A stretch of 30,313 nucleotides of DNA from an uncultured Hungatella sp. (lineage in GTDB: Bacteria > Bacillota > Clostridia > Lachnospirales > Lachnospiraceae): assembly GCA_910585435.1 (NCBI GenBank), contig CAJUEJ010000034.1, positions 1 to 30,313 of the forward strand, in the 5' to 3' direction. Position numbers and translations under genes: made by a program. The notes beneath the pieces are model-generated. The model made no database searches, was not told the DNA's origin, and worked only from the letters and a program-made list of their open reading frames with translations. Shown piece by piece: positions 21,194-29,996 of this stretch (position 1 is its first letter; each line of letters opens with the position of its first letter).

Positions 21194-23857
21194 AAGCTTA
21201 CTCTGCAGCCTGCTCAATATATTAAGCGCCTCCACCGGCGTAATCTCATTAATCTGAATCCCCTCCAGCTCCTGTATAATATCCTCGTTCTTCACCGTAT
21301 CAAAGATAGTCATCTGATTCAGATCCACCTCATCTGGCTTCGTCACTGTCTTCCTTTGGGTAACATTGGAAGAAGCCTCCGCTATCTCCCTGGCCTTGGC
21401 CGTAATATCCGCACTGCTAAGCTCCTCCACCAGCTCTTTCGCCCTCACAATCACCGGCTCCGGCACTCCTGCCAGCTTGGCAACCTGAATCCCGTAGCTC
21501 TTATCCGCCCCGCCCTTCACAATCTTTCGAAGGAACACAATATCATCCCCCTGCTCCTTCACGGCAATACAGTAGTTGGTAACCCCGCTCATGGTGCCTT
21601 CCAGCTCTGTCAGCTCATGATAATGGGTGGCAAACAAGGTCTTGGCCCCCAAAACCTTGGTATTGCTGATATACTCTGCCACCGCCCAGGCGATGCTCAG
21701 CCCGTCAAAGGTACTGGTTCCCCTCCCGATTTCATCCAGGATAATCAGGCTGCTCCTGGTGGCGTTCCGCAGGATATTGGCCACCTCTGTCATCTCCACC
21801 ATAAATGTACTCTGCCCTGACGCCAAATCATCCGAAGCCCCCACTCTGGTAAAGATCCGGTCGCACACTCCGATATCCGCCCCGTCCGCCGGGACAAAGC
21901 TTCCGATCTGGGCCATCAGCACGATCAGCGCCGTCTGCCGCATATAGGTGGATTTCCCGGCCATATTGGGGCCGGTAATGATGGAAATCCGGTTCTTATT
22001 ATTGTCCAGAACCGTGTCATTGGCTACAAACAGGCTGTCCTTTAACATCAGCTCCACCACCGGATGGCGCCCGTTTTTAATATGGATGCTGCCCTTCTCG
22101 TTGATCCTGGGCTTCACATAATTATTCCTGGTAGCCACCAAAGACAGGGAGCAGAACACATCCAGAGCCGCGATGGCCTTGGCCGTGGTCTGTATCCTGC
22201 CTACCTCCCCTCCGATCCTGTCTCTCACCTGGCAGAACAGATCATATTCCAGAGAAAACAGCTTGTCCTCCGCCCCCAGGATCACATCCTCCAGCTCCTT
22301 TAATTCTGAGGTGGTATAGCGCTCCGCATTGGCCAGGGTCTGCTTCCTGACAAAATACTCCGGAACCAGCTCCTTAAAAGAGTTGGTTACCTCCAGATAA
22401 TACCCGAACACCTTATTATACTTGATCTTCAGATTCTTAATCCCTGTCTTGTCCCGTTCCCTGGCCTCCAGCTGTGCCAGCCAGGTGGTTCCCTCCGTCT
22501 TGGCGTGGCGCAGCCTGTCAGCCTCCTCATGGTACCCCTCTTTGATCATCCCGCCTTCCCTGGTAAGAATCGGCGGATCCTCCACAATGGCATCCCCGAT
22601 TAACTGGCACAAATCCTCCAACGGATCCAGATCCTGCCAGATTTCCTTTAACACAGGACTGTTAAACTCCTCCAGGATGGCTTTGATATGGGGGAGCATT
22701 TCCAGGGAGTTTTTAAATGCAATCAGATCCCTGGGATTGGCTGACCGATAGCTGATCCGGCCGATGAGACGTTCCAGATCGTACACCGGATTTAAATATT
22801 CCCTTAACTCTTCCCTGGATATGTAGCTCATGTTCAGCTCTTCTATGGCATTCTGCCTGGCCAGAATCTCCTCCCTGTGAATCAGAGGCTGTTCGATAAA
22901 ATTCCGCATCAGCCTGGCGCCCATGGCGGTTTTCGTCTTGTCCAGCACCCACAGAAGGGAGCCTCTGCGCTGTTTTTCCCGCAGGGTCTCCACCAGCTCC
23001 AGATTCCTTCTGGTAGACGTATCAATCACCATAAACTGCCCCGTGGTATAAGGCGTCAGGGTGACGATGTGGGACATGGAGGTTTTCTGGGTCTGATACA
23101 GATACTCCATCACGGCCCCGGCCGCAATCACACCGGCATCATAATCCTGAAGCCCCAGCCCGTCCAGGCTGTTTACCCGGAAATGCTCTTTTAACACCTT
23201 CCGGCAGGACTCATCCGAAAAATAGTGGTTGTCAAGAGAGGATATAGCCACATGATACCGGTTTTTCAAGTCCTCCAAATCCACGCTGGACATATAAAAA
23301 GCCTCGTTGCAGATAATCTCCGAGGGAGCAAATTTGTGGATCTCGTCTAAAAGGCTTCTCTCCCCCTCCACCTCTGTCACCAGATAATCCCCTGTGGTGA
23401 TATCGCAGATGGAAATGCCGAACATATCCCCTATGTACACGATTCCCATAAGGAAATTGTTCTTTTTCTCATCCAATGCCTGGCTGCTGGTGATGGTTCC
23501 CGGCGTCACCACCCGGATAACCTCCCGCTTTACCAGGCCCTTGGCCTGCTTCGGGTCCTCCATCTGCTCGGCAATAGCCACCTTATATCCTTTCTGCACC
23601 AGCTTGTACAGATAGGAATCCACAGCATGATAAGGGACTCCGCACATGGGAGCCCTTTCTTCCAATCCGCATTCTTTGCCGGTCAGTGTAATCTCCAATT
23701 CCCTGGATGCAGTCAGGGCATCCTCAAAAAACATCTCATAAAAATCCCCCAGCCTGTAAAACAGGATGCAATCCGGATACTGTTTCTTCGTCTCCAGATA
23801 GTGGGTCATCATCGGCGATAATCCTGCTGTCACATCGGTAACCTCTCTTTTCATCAT
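21179..23857 (-). CDS. mutS: DNA mismatch repair protein MutS
   Basis: An 892-residue MutS that recognises base mismatches and small loops. The mismatch-binding motif is FYEMF in CILFYRLGDFYEMFFEDA near residues 32-45. The ABC-type ATPase has Walker A GPNMAGKST (about 628-636), Walker B LIILDEIGRGTSTFDG and the histidine switch FATHYHELTELE. Domain order and length are normal for MutS1. ATG 23857 lies 3 bases after the miaB stop and is followed at once by a second ATG; AGG in the end of miaB is the only binding site, so coupling is likely. The last residues are encoded by a tandem repeat unit, and the 3' gap to mutL carries element A. Confidence 0.96.
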   Translation of the reverse strand: MMKREVTDVTAGLSPMMTHYLETKKQYPDCILFYRLGDFYEMFFEDALTASRELEITLTGKECGLEERAPMCGVPYHAVDSYLYKLVQKGYKVAIAEQMEDPKQAKGLVKREVIRVVTPGTITSSQALDEKKNNFLMGIVYIGDMFGISICDITTGDYLVTEVEGERSLLDEIHKFAPSEIICNEAFYMSSVDLEDLKNRYHVAISSLDNHYFSDESCRKVLKEHFRVNSLDGLGLQDYDAGVIAAGAVMEYLYQTQKTSMSHIVTLTPYTTGQFMVIDTSTRRNLELVETLREKQRRGSLLWVLDKTKTAMGARLMRNFIEQPLIHREEILARQNAIEELNMSYISREELREYLNPVYDLERLIGRISYRSANPRDLIAFKNSLEMLPHIKAILEEFNSPVLKEIWQDLDPLEDLCQLIGDAIVEDPPILTREGGMIKEGYHEEADRLRHAKTEGTTWLAQLEARERDKTGIKNLKIKYNKVFGYYLEVTNSFKELVPEYFVRKQTLANAERYTTSELKELEDVILGAEDKLFSLEYDLFCQVRDRIGGEVGRIQTTAKAIAALDVFCSLSLVATRNNYVKPRINEKGSIHIKNGRHPVVELMLKDSLFVANDTVLDNNKNRISIITGPNMAGKSTYMRQTALIVLMAQIGSFVPADGADIGVCDRIFTRVGASDDLASGQSTFMVEMTEVANILRNATRSSLIILDEIGRGTSTFDGLSIAWAVAEYISNTKVLGAKTLFATHYHELTELEGTMSGVTNYCIAVKEQGDDIVFLRKIVKGGADKSYGIQVAKLAGVPEPVIVRAKELVEELSSADITAKAREIAEASSNVTQRKTVTKPDEVDLNQMTIFDTVKNEDIIQELEGIQINEITPVEALNILSRLQSKLRNRW

Positions 23858-23860
23858 TTG

Positions 23861-25306
23861 TCAAACCTGCCGCCCCATATAGTAGAATCCCTTTGATTCC
23901 TCCAGATACACATCCACAATGGTTCCGATAAGAGACGTATCTCCCGGAAAATGAACGATGGTATTGTTGCCCAGCCGTCCGGTCAGATACCCTGGCCCGT
24001 GGCTGTCCGGTTCCTCCGCCAGCACTTTCTGGACGGTATGAAGATGACGGGCGCAGACTCTGGCTGAGATTTGCTGCACTTCCCCCAGCAGCCGGTCAAA
24101 CCGTTCTTTTACAACATCCTCCGGCACCTGGTTCTCCATCCTAGCTGCCTGAGTCCCTGTCCTTTTAGAATAGATAAAGGTAAAGGCGCTGTCAAAGCCC
24201 ACGGTGCGAACCACATCCAGGGTCTCTTCAAAGTCCTCCTCCGTCTCCCCCGGAAATCCTACGATAATGTCCGTTGTCAGGGAAATATCCGGCACTGCCT
24301 GCCGGATCTTGTCCACCAGCATAAGATACTGCTCCTTTGTATACCTGCGGTTCATATCCTTCAGAATCTTGCTGCTGCCTGACTGCAGAGGCAGATGGAG
24401 GTGCGGGCATACCTTTGGAAGCGTTCTCATGGCTTCAATCAATTCATCTGACAGATCCTTGGGATGGGAGGTCATAAAACGGATTCTCTCAATCCCCTCC
24501 ACCTCCGAAACCAGCTTAAGCAGCTGGGCAAAGGAAATGGGATTCTCCAGATTCTTCCCGTAAGAATTTACATTCTGCCCCAGGAGCATAACCTCCACCA
24601 CGCCGTCCGCTGCCAACCGCCGGATCTCCTCTGCTATATCCTCCGGGTTCCGGCTCCGCTCCCTCCCCCTCACATAGGGAACGATACAGTAGCTGCAGAA
24701 ATTGTTGCAGCCGAACATAATGTTTACACCGGACTTAAAGGGATACTTCCGCTCTGTGGGCAGCTCCTCCACGATCCGGTCCGTGCTTTCCCACACATCC
24801 ACCACCATGGCTTTCTGCTCCAGCCTGTCATAAAGCAGCTCCGCCAGCTTAAAAATATTGTGGGTTCCGAAAATAATATCCACGAAGCGGTAGCTTTTCT
24901 TTATCTTGTCTATAACCTCCTGCTCCTGCATCATGCAGCCGCACAGGGCGATAAGCATGGAGGGATTCTTCTTTTTTAGGGTGTTTAAATATCCCAGCCG
25001 CCCGTACACCCTCAGATTGGCATTCTCCCGGACTGTGCATGTATTGTAAAGGACAAAATCCCCGTGCTCGTCCTCCGTCTCCTCAAATCCTATCCGCTCT
25101 AAGATTCCCAAAAGCTTCTCCGAGTCCCTGGCATTCATCTGGCACCCGAAGGTCTGAATACATGCCCTTGGGCGGCGCCCGTTCTTTCTCTCAAACGCCT
25201 GAACCCACTGCCGGCATCTGGCCATGAAATAGTATTGTCTGTCCGGTTCCTCTATAGGTGGTTCCACATTAATATCTATTCTGTCTAAATCAATTTCCTG
25301 GTACAT
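23861..25306 (-). CDS. miaB: tRNA methylthiotransferase MiaB
   Basis: A 481-residue radical-SAM methylthiotransferase that converts i6A37 to ms2i6A37 in tRNA, using two Fe-S clusters. The auxiliary-cluster cysteines are Cys55 (QTFGCQMN), Cys90 (YNTCTVRENA) and Cys124 (LCGCMMQ). The radical-SAM cluster motif is Cys200-Cys204-Cys207 in GCNNFCSYCIVP. The C-terminal part is a TRAM domain. It is the first gene of a unit with mutS, mutL, the MazG-like gene and miaA, whose product makes its substrate. ATG 25306 lies about 45 bases after a strong promoter, but its ribosome binding site (AAGAG) is weak for this window. Confidence 0.96.
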   Translation of the reverse strand: MYQEIDLDRIDINVEPPIEEPDRQYYFMARCRQWVQAFERKNGRRPRACIQTFGCQMNARDSEKLLGILERIGFEETEDEHGDFVLYNTCTVRENANLRVYGRLGYLNTLKKKNPSMLIALCGCMMQEQEVIDKIKKSYRFVDIIFGTHNIFKLAELLYDRLEQKAMVVDVWESTDRIVEELPTERKYPFKSGVNIMFGCNNFCSYCIVPYVRGRERSRNPEDIAEEIRRLAADGVVEVMLLGQNVNSYGKNLENPISFAQLLKLVSEVEGIERIRFMTSHPKDLSDELIEAMRTLPKVCPHLHLPLQSGSSKILKDMNRRYTKEQYLMLVDKIRQAVPDISLTTDIIVGFPGETEEDFEETLDVVRTVGFDSAFTFIYSKRTGTQAARMENQVPEDVVKERFDRLLGEVQQISARVCARHLHTVQKVLAEEPDSHGPGYLTGRLGNNTIVHFPGDTSLIGTIVDVYLEESKGFYYMGRQV

Positions 25307-25351
25307 TTCTCTTGGTTTTTTCCCTTTCTATCCCTAATAATGATGGAACAC

Positions 25352-25380
25352 ATTATACCTTAAACCTGCCGATTTTTCAA
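25352..25380 (-). promoter_or_regulatory. Sigma-A-type promoter for miaB-mutS-mutL operon
   Basis: On the minus strand TTGAAA (25380-25375), a 17-bp spacer and a perfect TATAAT (25357-25352). It lies 46 bases before the miaB start and 27 bases past the prepilin stop. Confidence 0.85.
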
Positions 25381-25407
25381 CCAATCTGTCCGTCAAAAAA
25401 TTTTCAC

Positions 25408-25905
25408 TTACGGATCCACCCACTCCATTTCTATGATAATTCCCGAATCCGGCGAGCTGCTCTTTCTCGTCTCTTCCCTGACTGTAATCCTTATGATTCT
25501 GTCCTTCGCCTCTGTTCCGATTACCTCTCCGTCCAGCCCTGTCTCATTGTAACCGTCAAACTCCATCCCGCCGTCAATCCGCTCTGTTCCCTGTCCGTAG
25601 GCAGGAAGGGCGTCCTCCGGATTTTCCTCCAGGGTTCCTTTGGACGGATTGTAGTAATACGGGCCTGCGCTTCCCTTTCCGTCAAAATCTATGCTGCCGT
25701 CCAGATACTCCATGATAACCGCGGATTTGGCGGATCGCATATTGGAAATATCCGATGCCTCCCTGGCCTTCTCCATTCTGCTGGTAAAAACAGGAATGGG
25801 GATAGCCACCAAAATCGCTATGATTGCCACTACCACCAGCATTTCAGCCAATGTAAAGCCTTTATTCCTTCTGTCGTCTTTTTCATCTCTTCTTTTGTCA
25901 CACAA
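25408..25905 (-). CDS. Prepilin-like protein with N-terminal methylation motif
   Basis: A 165-residue pseudopilin or type IV pilin-like protein. The prepilin peptidase site is clear: a short charged leader ending KG, then FTLAEMLVVVAIIAILVAIP with Glu at +5 and a hydrophobic helix. The remainder is a small globular, acidic domain with no motif I know. TTG 25905 is chosen because GGGAGG lies 8 bases before it, giving a 15-residue leader MCDKRRDEKDDRRNKG-type. GTG 25935 and ATG 25929 are in frame and touch the stop of the preceding gene, but have no binding site. The pair with the GspF/PilC-like gene suggests a minimal secretion or pilus unit whose ATPase and peptidase lie elsewhere. Confidence 0.82.
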   Translation of the reverse strand: MCDKRRDEKDDRRNKGFTLAEMLVVVAIIAILVAIPIPVFTSRMEKAREASDISNMRSAKSAVIMEYLDGSIDFDGKGSAGPYYYNPSKGTLEENPEDALPAYGQGTERIDGGMEFDGYNETGLDGEVIGTEAKDRIIRITVREETRKSSSPDSGIIIEMEWVDP

Positions 25906-25931
25906 ATCTTTTTCCTCCCAATTTTGCATTT

Positions 25932-27149
25932 TCACAACAGTCCATACATGGTAAAAAGCGGCATGTAGATGGAAATAACAATAAACCCTGTCAAAACCGC
26001 CAGGGCAGTTAAGAGCGCAGGCTCCAATCTGGCTGTCATCTTTTTCTGTGCATAGTCAGCCTGTTTGTCAAAATAATCTCCGATGTTTCCAAGCATCTTT
26101 TCCAGTTCTCCTGATTCCTCGCCAAGAGCGCACACTTCCTTTAACACATCTGGAAAACCGTCTGCGTCTCTCATGGAATCCCCTAAAGACCATCCTTCCC
26201 ACACCCTTCGGGATATGCGGACTGTCTCCTTTGCCAGCATATAATTTTCCAGCGTCCTGGCCGTCACATTCAGGGCCTGGGGCAAAGTCATTCCTGAGGA
26301 AAGCATGGCGGACATGGTGTGGGCAAACTGCCCGCAGGCCCTGAGCATCCTGATTTTGCCAAATACAGGGCTTTTCAGCTTCATCCTGTTCCACAGCACC
26401 CGCCCCTTCTCTGTCCTCACATAGCACAAAGACAAAACCACCGCTGCCAAAGCCGCGATGATTCCGTGAAGCAGATAGCCCCGGAAGAAATCCGAGATAC
26501 CGATCAATATTTTTGTAGAAAGAGGAAGCTCCCCGTCCAGCTCCGAAAATACACTGGTCAAAGCAGGGATTACCTTAACCATAACAATCATAACCACCAG
26601 GACTGCAGCCGCCAGCACAAAAGACGGGTAGGTCATGGCAGCGGAAATCTTTCTTCTTATCTCGTCCTGCCGTTCATAATAGGATGCCAGATTATCAAAC
26701 GCCTGCTCCAGCGTGCCGGAAGCTTCTCCTGCCCGGACCGTCTCAAGGAACATGCCGGGAAATGCCTCCGGATCTGCCTTCTGCAGACTGTCCCCAAGGC
26801 TCCACCCGGCCGACACATGGATCCGGGCCTCTTTTAAAATCCTTTTCATCTTCCTGTTCTCTGTCTGCCGGCCGATTAATTCCACACATTTCACCAGCGG
26901 AATTCCTGAACGGAGAATGGAAGAAAACCGGGAAGCCAGCATGGACAGCTCCTGAAAGCCTGCACGCCTGGATCCGATTTCCATGGATAAAATGGCGGAT
27001 AGTTTTCTTACAGGAGTAATCTTTGTCACGATCCGGCAGGTCTGCCTGAGCTTGGCCACCGCCTCATATTCATCAGCTGCCTCTATGATCCCTTTTACAG
27101 GAAGGCCCTCCAGGGAAATACCTCTGTATCTGTACTGTCCGTTCCCCAT
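25932..27149 (-). CDS. Type II secretion/type IV pilus membrane platform protein (GspF/PilC family)
   Basis: A 405-residue inner-membrane platform protein for pilus or pseudopilus assembly. The two duplicated GspF domains are visible: the first around FSSILRSGIPLVKCVELIGR and GWSLGDSLQKA, the second around FAHTMSAMLSSGMTLPQALN and GWSLGDSMRDA. Each is followed by a GE.SG motif (AGEASGTLEQAF and GEESGELEKMLGN) and a membrane helix (VLVVMIVMVKVIPALTSVF and LLTALAVLTGFIVISIYMPL). Spacing and length are normal. ATG 27149 is preferred, with GGAGG 9 bases upstream; GTG 27152 adjoins it. The prepilin gene follows at once. No assembly ATPase, prepilin peptidase or further pilins are in the window. 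Confidence 0.9.
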   Translation of the reverse strand: MGNGQYRYRGISLEGLPVKGIIEAADEYEAVAKLRQTCRIVTKITPVRKLSAILSMEIGSRRAGFQELSMLASRFSSILRSGIPLVKCVELIGRQTENRKMKRILKEARIHVSAGWSLGDSLQKADPEAFPGMFLETVRAGEASGTLEQAFDNLASYYERQDEIRRKISAAMTYPSFVLAAAVLVVMIVMVKVIPALTSVFSELDGELPLSTKILIGISDFFRGYLLHGIIAALAAVVLSLCYVRTEKGRVLWNRMKLKSPVFGKIRMLRACGQFAHTMSAMLSSGMTLPQALNVTARTLENYMLAKETVRISRRVWEGWSLGDSMRDADGFPDVLKEVCALGEESGELEKMLGNIGDYFDKQADYAQKKMTARLEPALLTALAVLTGFIVISIYMPLFTMYGLL

Positions 27150-27220
27150 CACAGGCTTCCTCCCTCTTGATCCTGATGTACTTTCCCAGTTTCTTTACGC
27201 TACGTCCCTGATGTTTCCTA

Positions 27221-27249
27221 ATTCTAACATGTATCGTAGGGCATGGCAA
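27221..27249 (-). promoter_or_regulatory. Sigma-A-type promoter for pilus-like gene pair
   Basis: On the minus strand TTGCCA (27249-27244), a 17-bp spacer and TAGAAT (27226-27221), with a TG extension before the -10 box. It lies about 70 bases upstream of the GspF/PilC-like gene. Confidence 0.75.
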
Positions 27250-27318
27250 GTGCTGGCGGAAAGATGTCGTAAAAAATCGCCTGTCCCTTAAAAATCACAG
27301 TTTTTTAGCTGAAGCTTT

Positions 27319-27361
27319 CAAAAAAACGAGGACTGCCGCAAAATCTGTATTGCGACAGTCC
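27319..27361 (-). terminator. Intrinsic terminator of arabinofuranosidase gene
   Basis: On the minus strand GGACTG-TCGCA (27361-27351) pairs with TGCG-G-CAGTCC (27340-27330) around a 10-base loop, with one internal mismatch. A run of seven T (27326-27320) follows shortly after. It begins 8 bases past the gene's stop. Confidence 0.85.
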
Positions 27362-27368
27362 CCTTTTC

Positions 27369-28865
27369 CTATTTTCCAAGCCGAATCACATGGAAGCTTT
27401 TATCCTTTAACACTGCGGTCATGATACCGCCGTCCAGCTTCACATTATTTCCTGCCTGCAAAACCACATTATCCGGATTTTCCTCTGTATTTACCGCCTT
27501 CAAATCCTCATGGGCCAGCATCCAGTGTTCCTTCACCGTATATCCCTCAAACTGGCGAAGATCCACGGAAAGCTCCATCTCCTCTTCCAAATCCTTATTG
27601 ACCGCAAAAATCGTCAGCGTATCAGCCTCCTCATCCATCAGGCAGACACTGTCCACATATGGAGCATCCCCATGGGCGCTTTCATAGACAGGCGCATCTA
27701 CAACTGTATGAAGAACTGTTCCTCTGCCATACCGGCTGATTGCCTCAAAGGGATAGTAGATCGTCTGCTTCCAGGCTCCCGTATCAGAGGTCATAATAGG
27801 CGCGATCACATTTACCAGCTGTGCCAGGCAGGCGATCTTTACTCTGTCTGCGTGGCGCAGCAGGGTGATCATCATGCCGGCTACCAGAAGGGCATCCTCA
27901 AAATTATACACATCCTCCAGCTGATGAGGCGCCCTGCACCATTTCTCCAGCTTCTTATCCTGCTCATTGGAGTGGTACCACACATTCCACTCGTCAAAGG
28001 ACAGATGGATGGTTTTTTTCTTCCTCTTTTTCGCCTTCACAGCATCACAGATGGAAACCACGGAGGATATAAACCGGTCCATGGCCACAGTGCTGGCTAA
28101 AAAGTCAGGGGTATTGTTGTCCTGATTGCCGTAATACTGATGCAGGGACAGATAATCCGCTTCATCATAGCACTCTGACAGAACCGTATCTTCCCATGCT
28201 CCAAAGGTGTCCATATACAGGGAAGCACTTCCGCAGGCAACCAGTTCAATGTCTGGATCCACGTATTTCATCACCCGTCCTGTCTCGGAGGCCAGCCGTC
28301 CGTACTCCTGCGCTGTCTTGTGGCTGATCTGCCATTTGCCGTCCATCTCATTGCCCAGGCACCACAGCTTAATATTGTGCGGCTTCTCATAGCCGTGCTG
28401 CTTTCTTAAGCTGCTGTAATAGCCGCCGTCAGCCACATTGCAGTATTCTACAATATTGCGGGCATCGTCCACGCCTCTGGTTCCCAGGTTCACAGCCATC
28501 ATCACGGAAGTATCTGCCTTTTTCGCCCAGTCTGCAAATTCATTTAAACCAAATGCATTGCTTTCCACCACCTGCCAGGCCAGCTCCAGCTTCTCCGGAC
28601 GCTTGTCCTTTAGTCCGACGCCGTCCTCCCAGTTGTAGCCGGACACAAAATTCCCCCCTGGATAGCGGACCACCGGAACCCCCAGCCCCTTTACCAAATC
28701 AATTACATCCTGCCTGAAGCCCTGCTCATCTGCAGTTTTCTGCCCCGGCTGATAGATCCCCTCGTATACGGCTCTCCCCAAATGCTCAATAAAGGAACCG
28801 TAGATACGTTTGTCCACCTTGCTGACGATCATGTGTCTGTCAATATACAGTTTTGTATGTTTCAT
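27369..28865 (-). CDS. abfA: Alpha-L-arabinofuranosidase, GH51
   Basis: A 498-residue glycoside hydrolase of family 51, which removes terminal arabinofuranose from arabino-oligosaccharides with retention of configuration. Both catalytic glutamates are recognisable: the acid/base Glu173 in WCLGNEMDG and the nucleophile Glu292 in SFDEWNVW. The N-terminal block RIYGSFIEHLGRAVYEGIY and RYPGGNFVSGYNWEDGVG is diagnostic. There is no signal peptide, so it should act in the cytoplasm on imported oligosaccharides. ATG 28865 has AGGAGG about 8 bases upstream. It stands alone between a leader of about 130 bases and its own terminator, divergent from an AraC-family regulator that may control it. Confidence 0.94.
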   Translation of the reverse strand: MKHTKLYIDRHMIVSKVDKRIYGSFIEHLGRAVYEGIYQPGQKTADEQGFRQDVIDLVKGLGVPVVRYPGGNFVSGYNWEDGVGLKDKRPEKLELAWQVVESNAFGLNEFADWAKKADTSVMMAVNLGTRGVDDARNIVEYCNVADGGYYSSLRKQHGYEKPHNIKLWCLGNEMDGKWQISHKTAQEYGRLASETGRVMKYVDPDIELVACGSASLYMDTFGAWEDTVLSECYDEADYLSLHQYYGNQDNNTPDFLASTVAMDRFISSVVSICDAVKAKKRKKKTIHLSFDEWNVWYHSNEQDKKLEKWCRAPHQLEDVYNFEDALLVAGMMITLLRHADRVKIACLAQLVNVIAPIMTSDTGAWKQTIYYPFEAISRYGRGTVLHTVVDAPVYESAHGDAPYVDSVCLMDEEADTLTIFAVNKDLEEEMELSVDLRQFEGYTVKEHWMLAHEDLKAVNTEENPDNVVLQAGNNVKLDGGIMTAVLKDKSFHVIRLGK

Positions 28866-28896
28866 CTTCCATTCCTCCTGATATATGTTTTGCCCC

Positions 28897-28985
28897 CCAA
28901 TGTCATTCAGTTAGCGTTTGATTCCCTCCTCAGGCGGCCTTTTTACGATTTCGCAAACAGTCAAAACGAAACTTAATGACATTGG
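28897..28985 (-). promoter_or_regulatory. Inverted repeat in arabinofuranosidase leader
   Basis: CCAATGTCATT (28897-28907) and AATGACATTGG (28975-28985) are perfect 11-bp inverted repeats enclosing 67 bases with a smaller TTTCG/CGAAA hairpin. The structure lies between the promoter and the gene's ribosome binding site, and the enclosed part also holds a second GAGGAGGG stretch. It could be an RNA leader fold or two half-sites for a regulator. Confidence 0.5.
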
Positions 28986-29003
28986 TTTTGCCCTTTTGTT
29001 TTT

Positions 29004-29031
29004 ATTATATCATCCTCCTTTTTTATGAAAA
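29004..29031 (-). promoter_or_regulatory. Probable promoter of arabinofuranosidase gene
   Basis: On the minus strand a perfect TATAAT (29009-29004) is preceded at 16 bp by TTTTCA (29031-29026). The -35 match is moderate, as expected for an activated promoter. It would give a leader of about 130 bases. Confidence 0.55.
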
Positions 29032-29051
29032 TGATATAAAGTCTTGTACTA

Positions 29052-29080
29052 TTGACTTTTCTTCCGGTTTTTAGTAGTCT
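29052..29080 (+). promoter_or_regulatory. Possible promoter of AraC-family regulator
   Basis: TTGACT (29052-29057) and TAGTCT (29075-29080) are 17 bp apart. The start codon at 29102 leaves a very short leader that still includes AGGAGG (29090-29095). Confidence 0.5.
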
Positions 29081-29101
29081 GTTTACATAGGAGGTGATAC
29101 G

Positions 29102-29905
29102 ATGATCACGATTCCCTACTGCGGCTATGACTTCCGCAACCCTGACAGAGACCGGATTTTCCGTCCTTTTGGCACAACCTCCTGGCTGTTTCTTCTGGTG
29201 CTCTGCCCTATGGTATTTTATTTTTCTGACAGGGAGGAGGTTCAGGCAGAGGCAGGGGCCTGTATCCTGTATACTCCCGGCCATCCCCAGCACTACCAGG
29301 CAGCCGGCGAATTCTTAAACAGCTTTGTCCATTTTACCTGTGAAGATTCCCTGCCGGATGAGTACGGCCTTATAAAAAATAAAATCTTTTATCCAGACTG
29401 TGTAAAAGAGCTGAATGATATTTTAAAAATCATCCAGAGGGAATATTTAAACGGTCTGGAGCATTCCGGGGAGATGGAGGATCTGCTGGTGCGCCAGCTT
29501 CTTCTTCACTTAAGGCGCAGCCAGCCGCTGTCTCATCCGAGACAGCAGGGGCGGTATTATCCTGAGCTTTTTGTGCTGAGGGAGCAGATGCTGGAACACA
29601 GCGATCGTCCCTGGAGCCTGGAACAGATGTGCCGGCAGACCAATATGGGAAAAAGCCAGCTCTACCATTATTACAATCTGTATTTTCATGCCTCCCCTGT
29701 GGACGAGCTTCTCAATGCCAGGCTTGCCCGGGTAAAATATCTTCTGGACAATGATGCCATGACCATCAAGCAGGTGGCTTATGCATCTGGCTTCCAGAAC
29801 CTGTGCCACTTTAACCGGTTCTTTAAAAGCAGATGCGGCTGCACACCCACGGAATTCCGCAGACTGGGCAAGGCAGGCGCCGCCACTTCCTCCCTGTCCC
29901 GGTGA
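29102..29905 (+). CDS. AraC-family transcriptional regulator
   Basis: A 267-residue regulator. The N-terminal part looks like a cupin-type sugar-sensing domain (EVQAEAGACILYTPGHPQHY). The C-terminal part holds the two helix-turn-helix motifs of the AraC family: WSLEQMCRQTNMGKSQLYHY, then MTIKQVAYASGFQNLCHFNR followed by FFKSRCGCTPTEFRR. It is divergent from the GH51 arabinofuranosidase gene with 236 bp between them, the usual layout for a local activator, so arabinose-type control is a fair inference, but the ligand is not visible. ATG 29102 has AGGAGG about 7 bases upstream. The intergenic region shows inverted repeats, but no clear AraC-type direct half-sites. Confidence 0.9.
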   Translation: MITIPYCGYDFRNPDRDRIFRPFGTTSWLFLLVLCPMVFYFSDREEVQAEAGACILYTPGHPQHYQAAGEFLNSFVHFTCEDSLPDEYGLIKNKIFYPDCVKELNDILKIIQREYLNGLEHSGEMEDLLVRQLLLHLRRSQPLSHPRQQGRYYPELFVLREQMLEHSDRPWSLEQMCRQTNMGKSQLYHYYNLYFHASPVDELLNARLARVKYLLDNDAMTIKQVAYASGFQNLCHFNRFFKSRCGCTPTEFRRLGKAGAATSSLSR

Positions 29906-29996
29906 AAAATATTTTTTTCTGTCACATTAAGGCCCCCATCTGTTATATGATATAGTATACCGTTTGCATGAGCAATCAAACAGAAAGGAAATCTTA

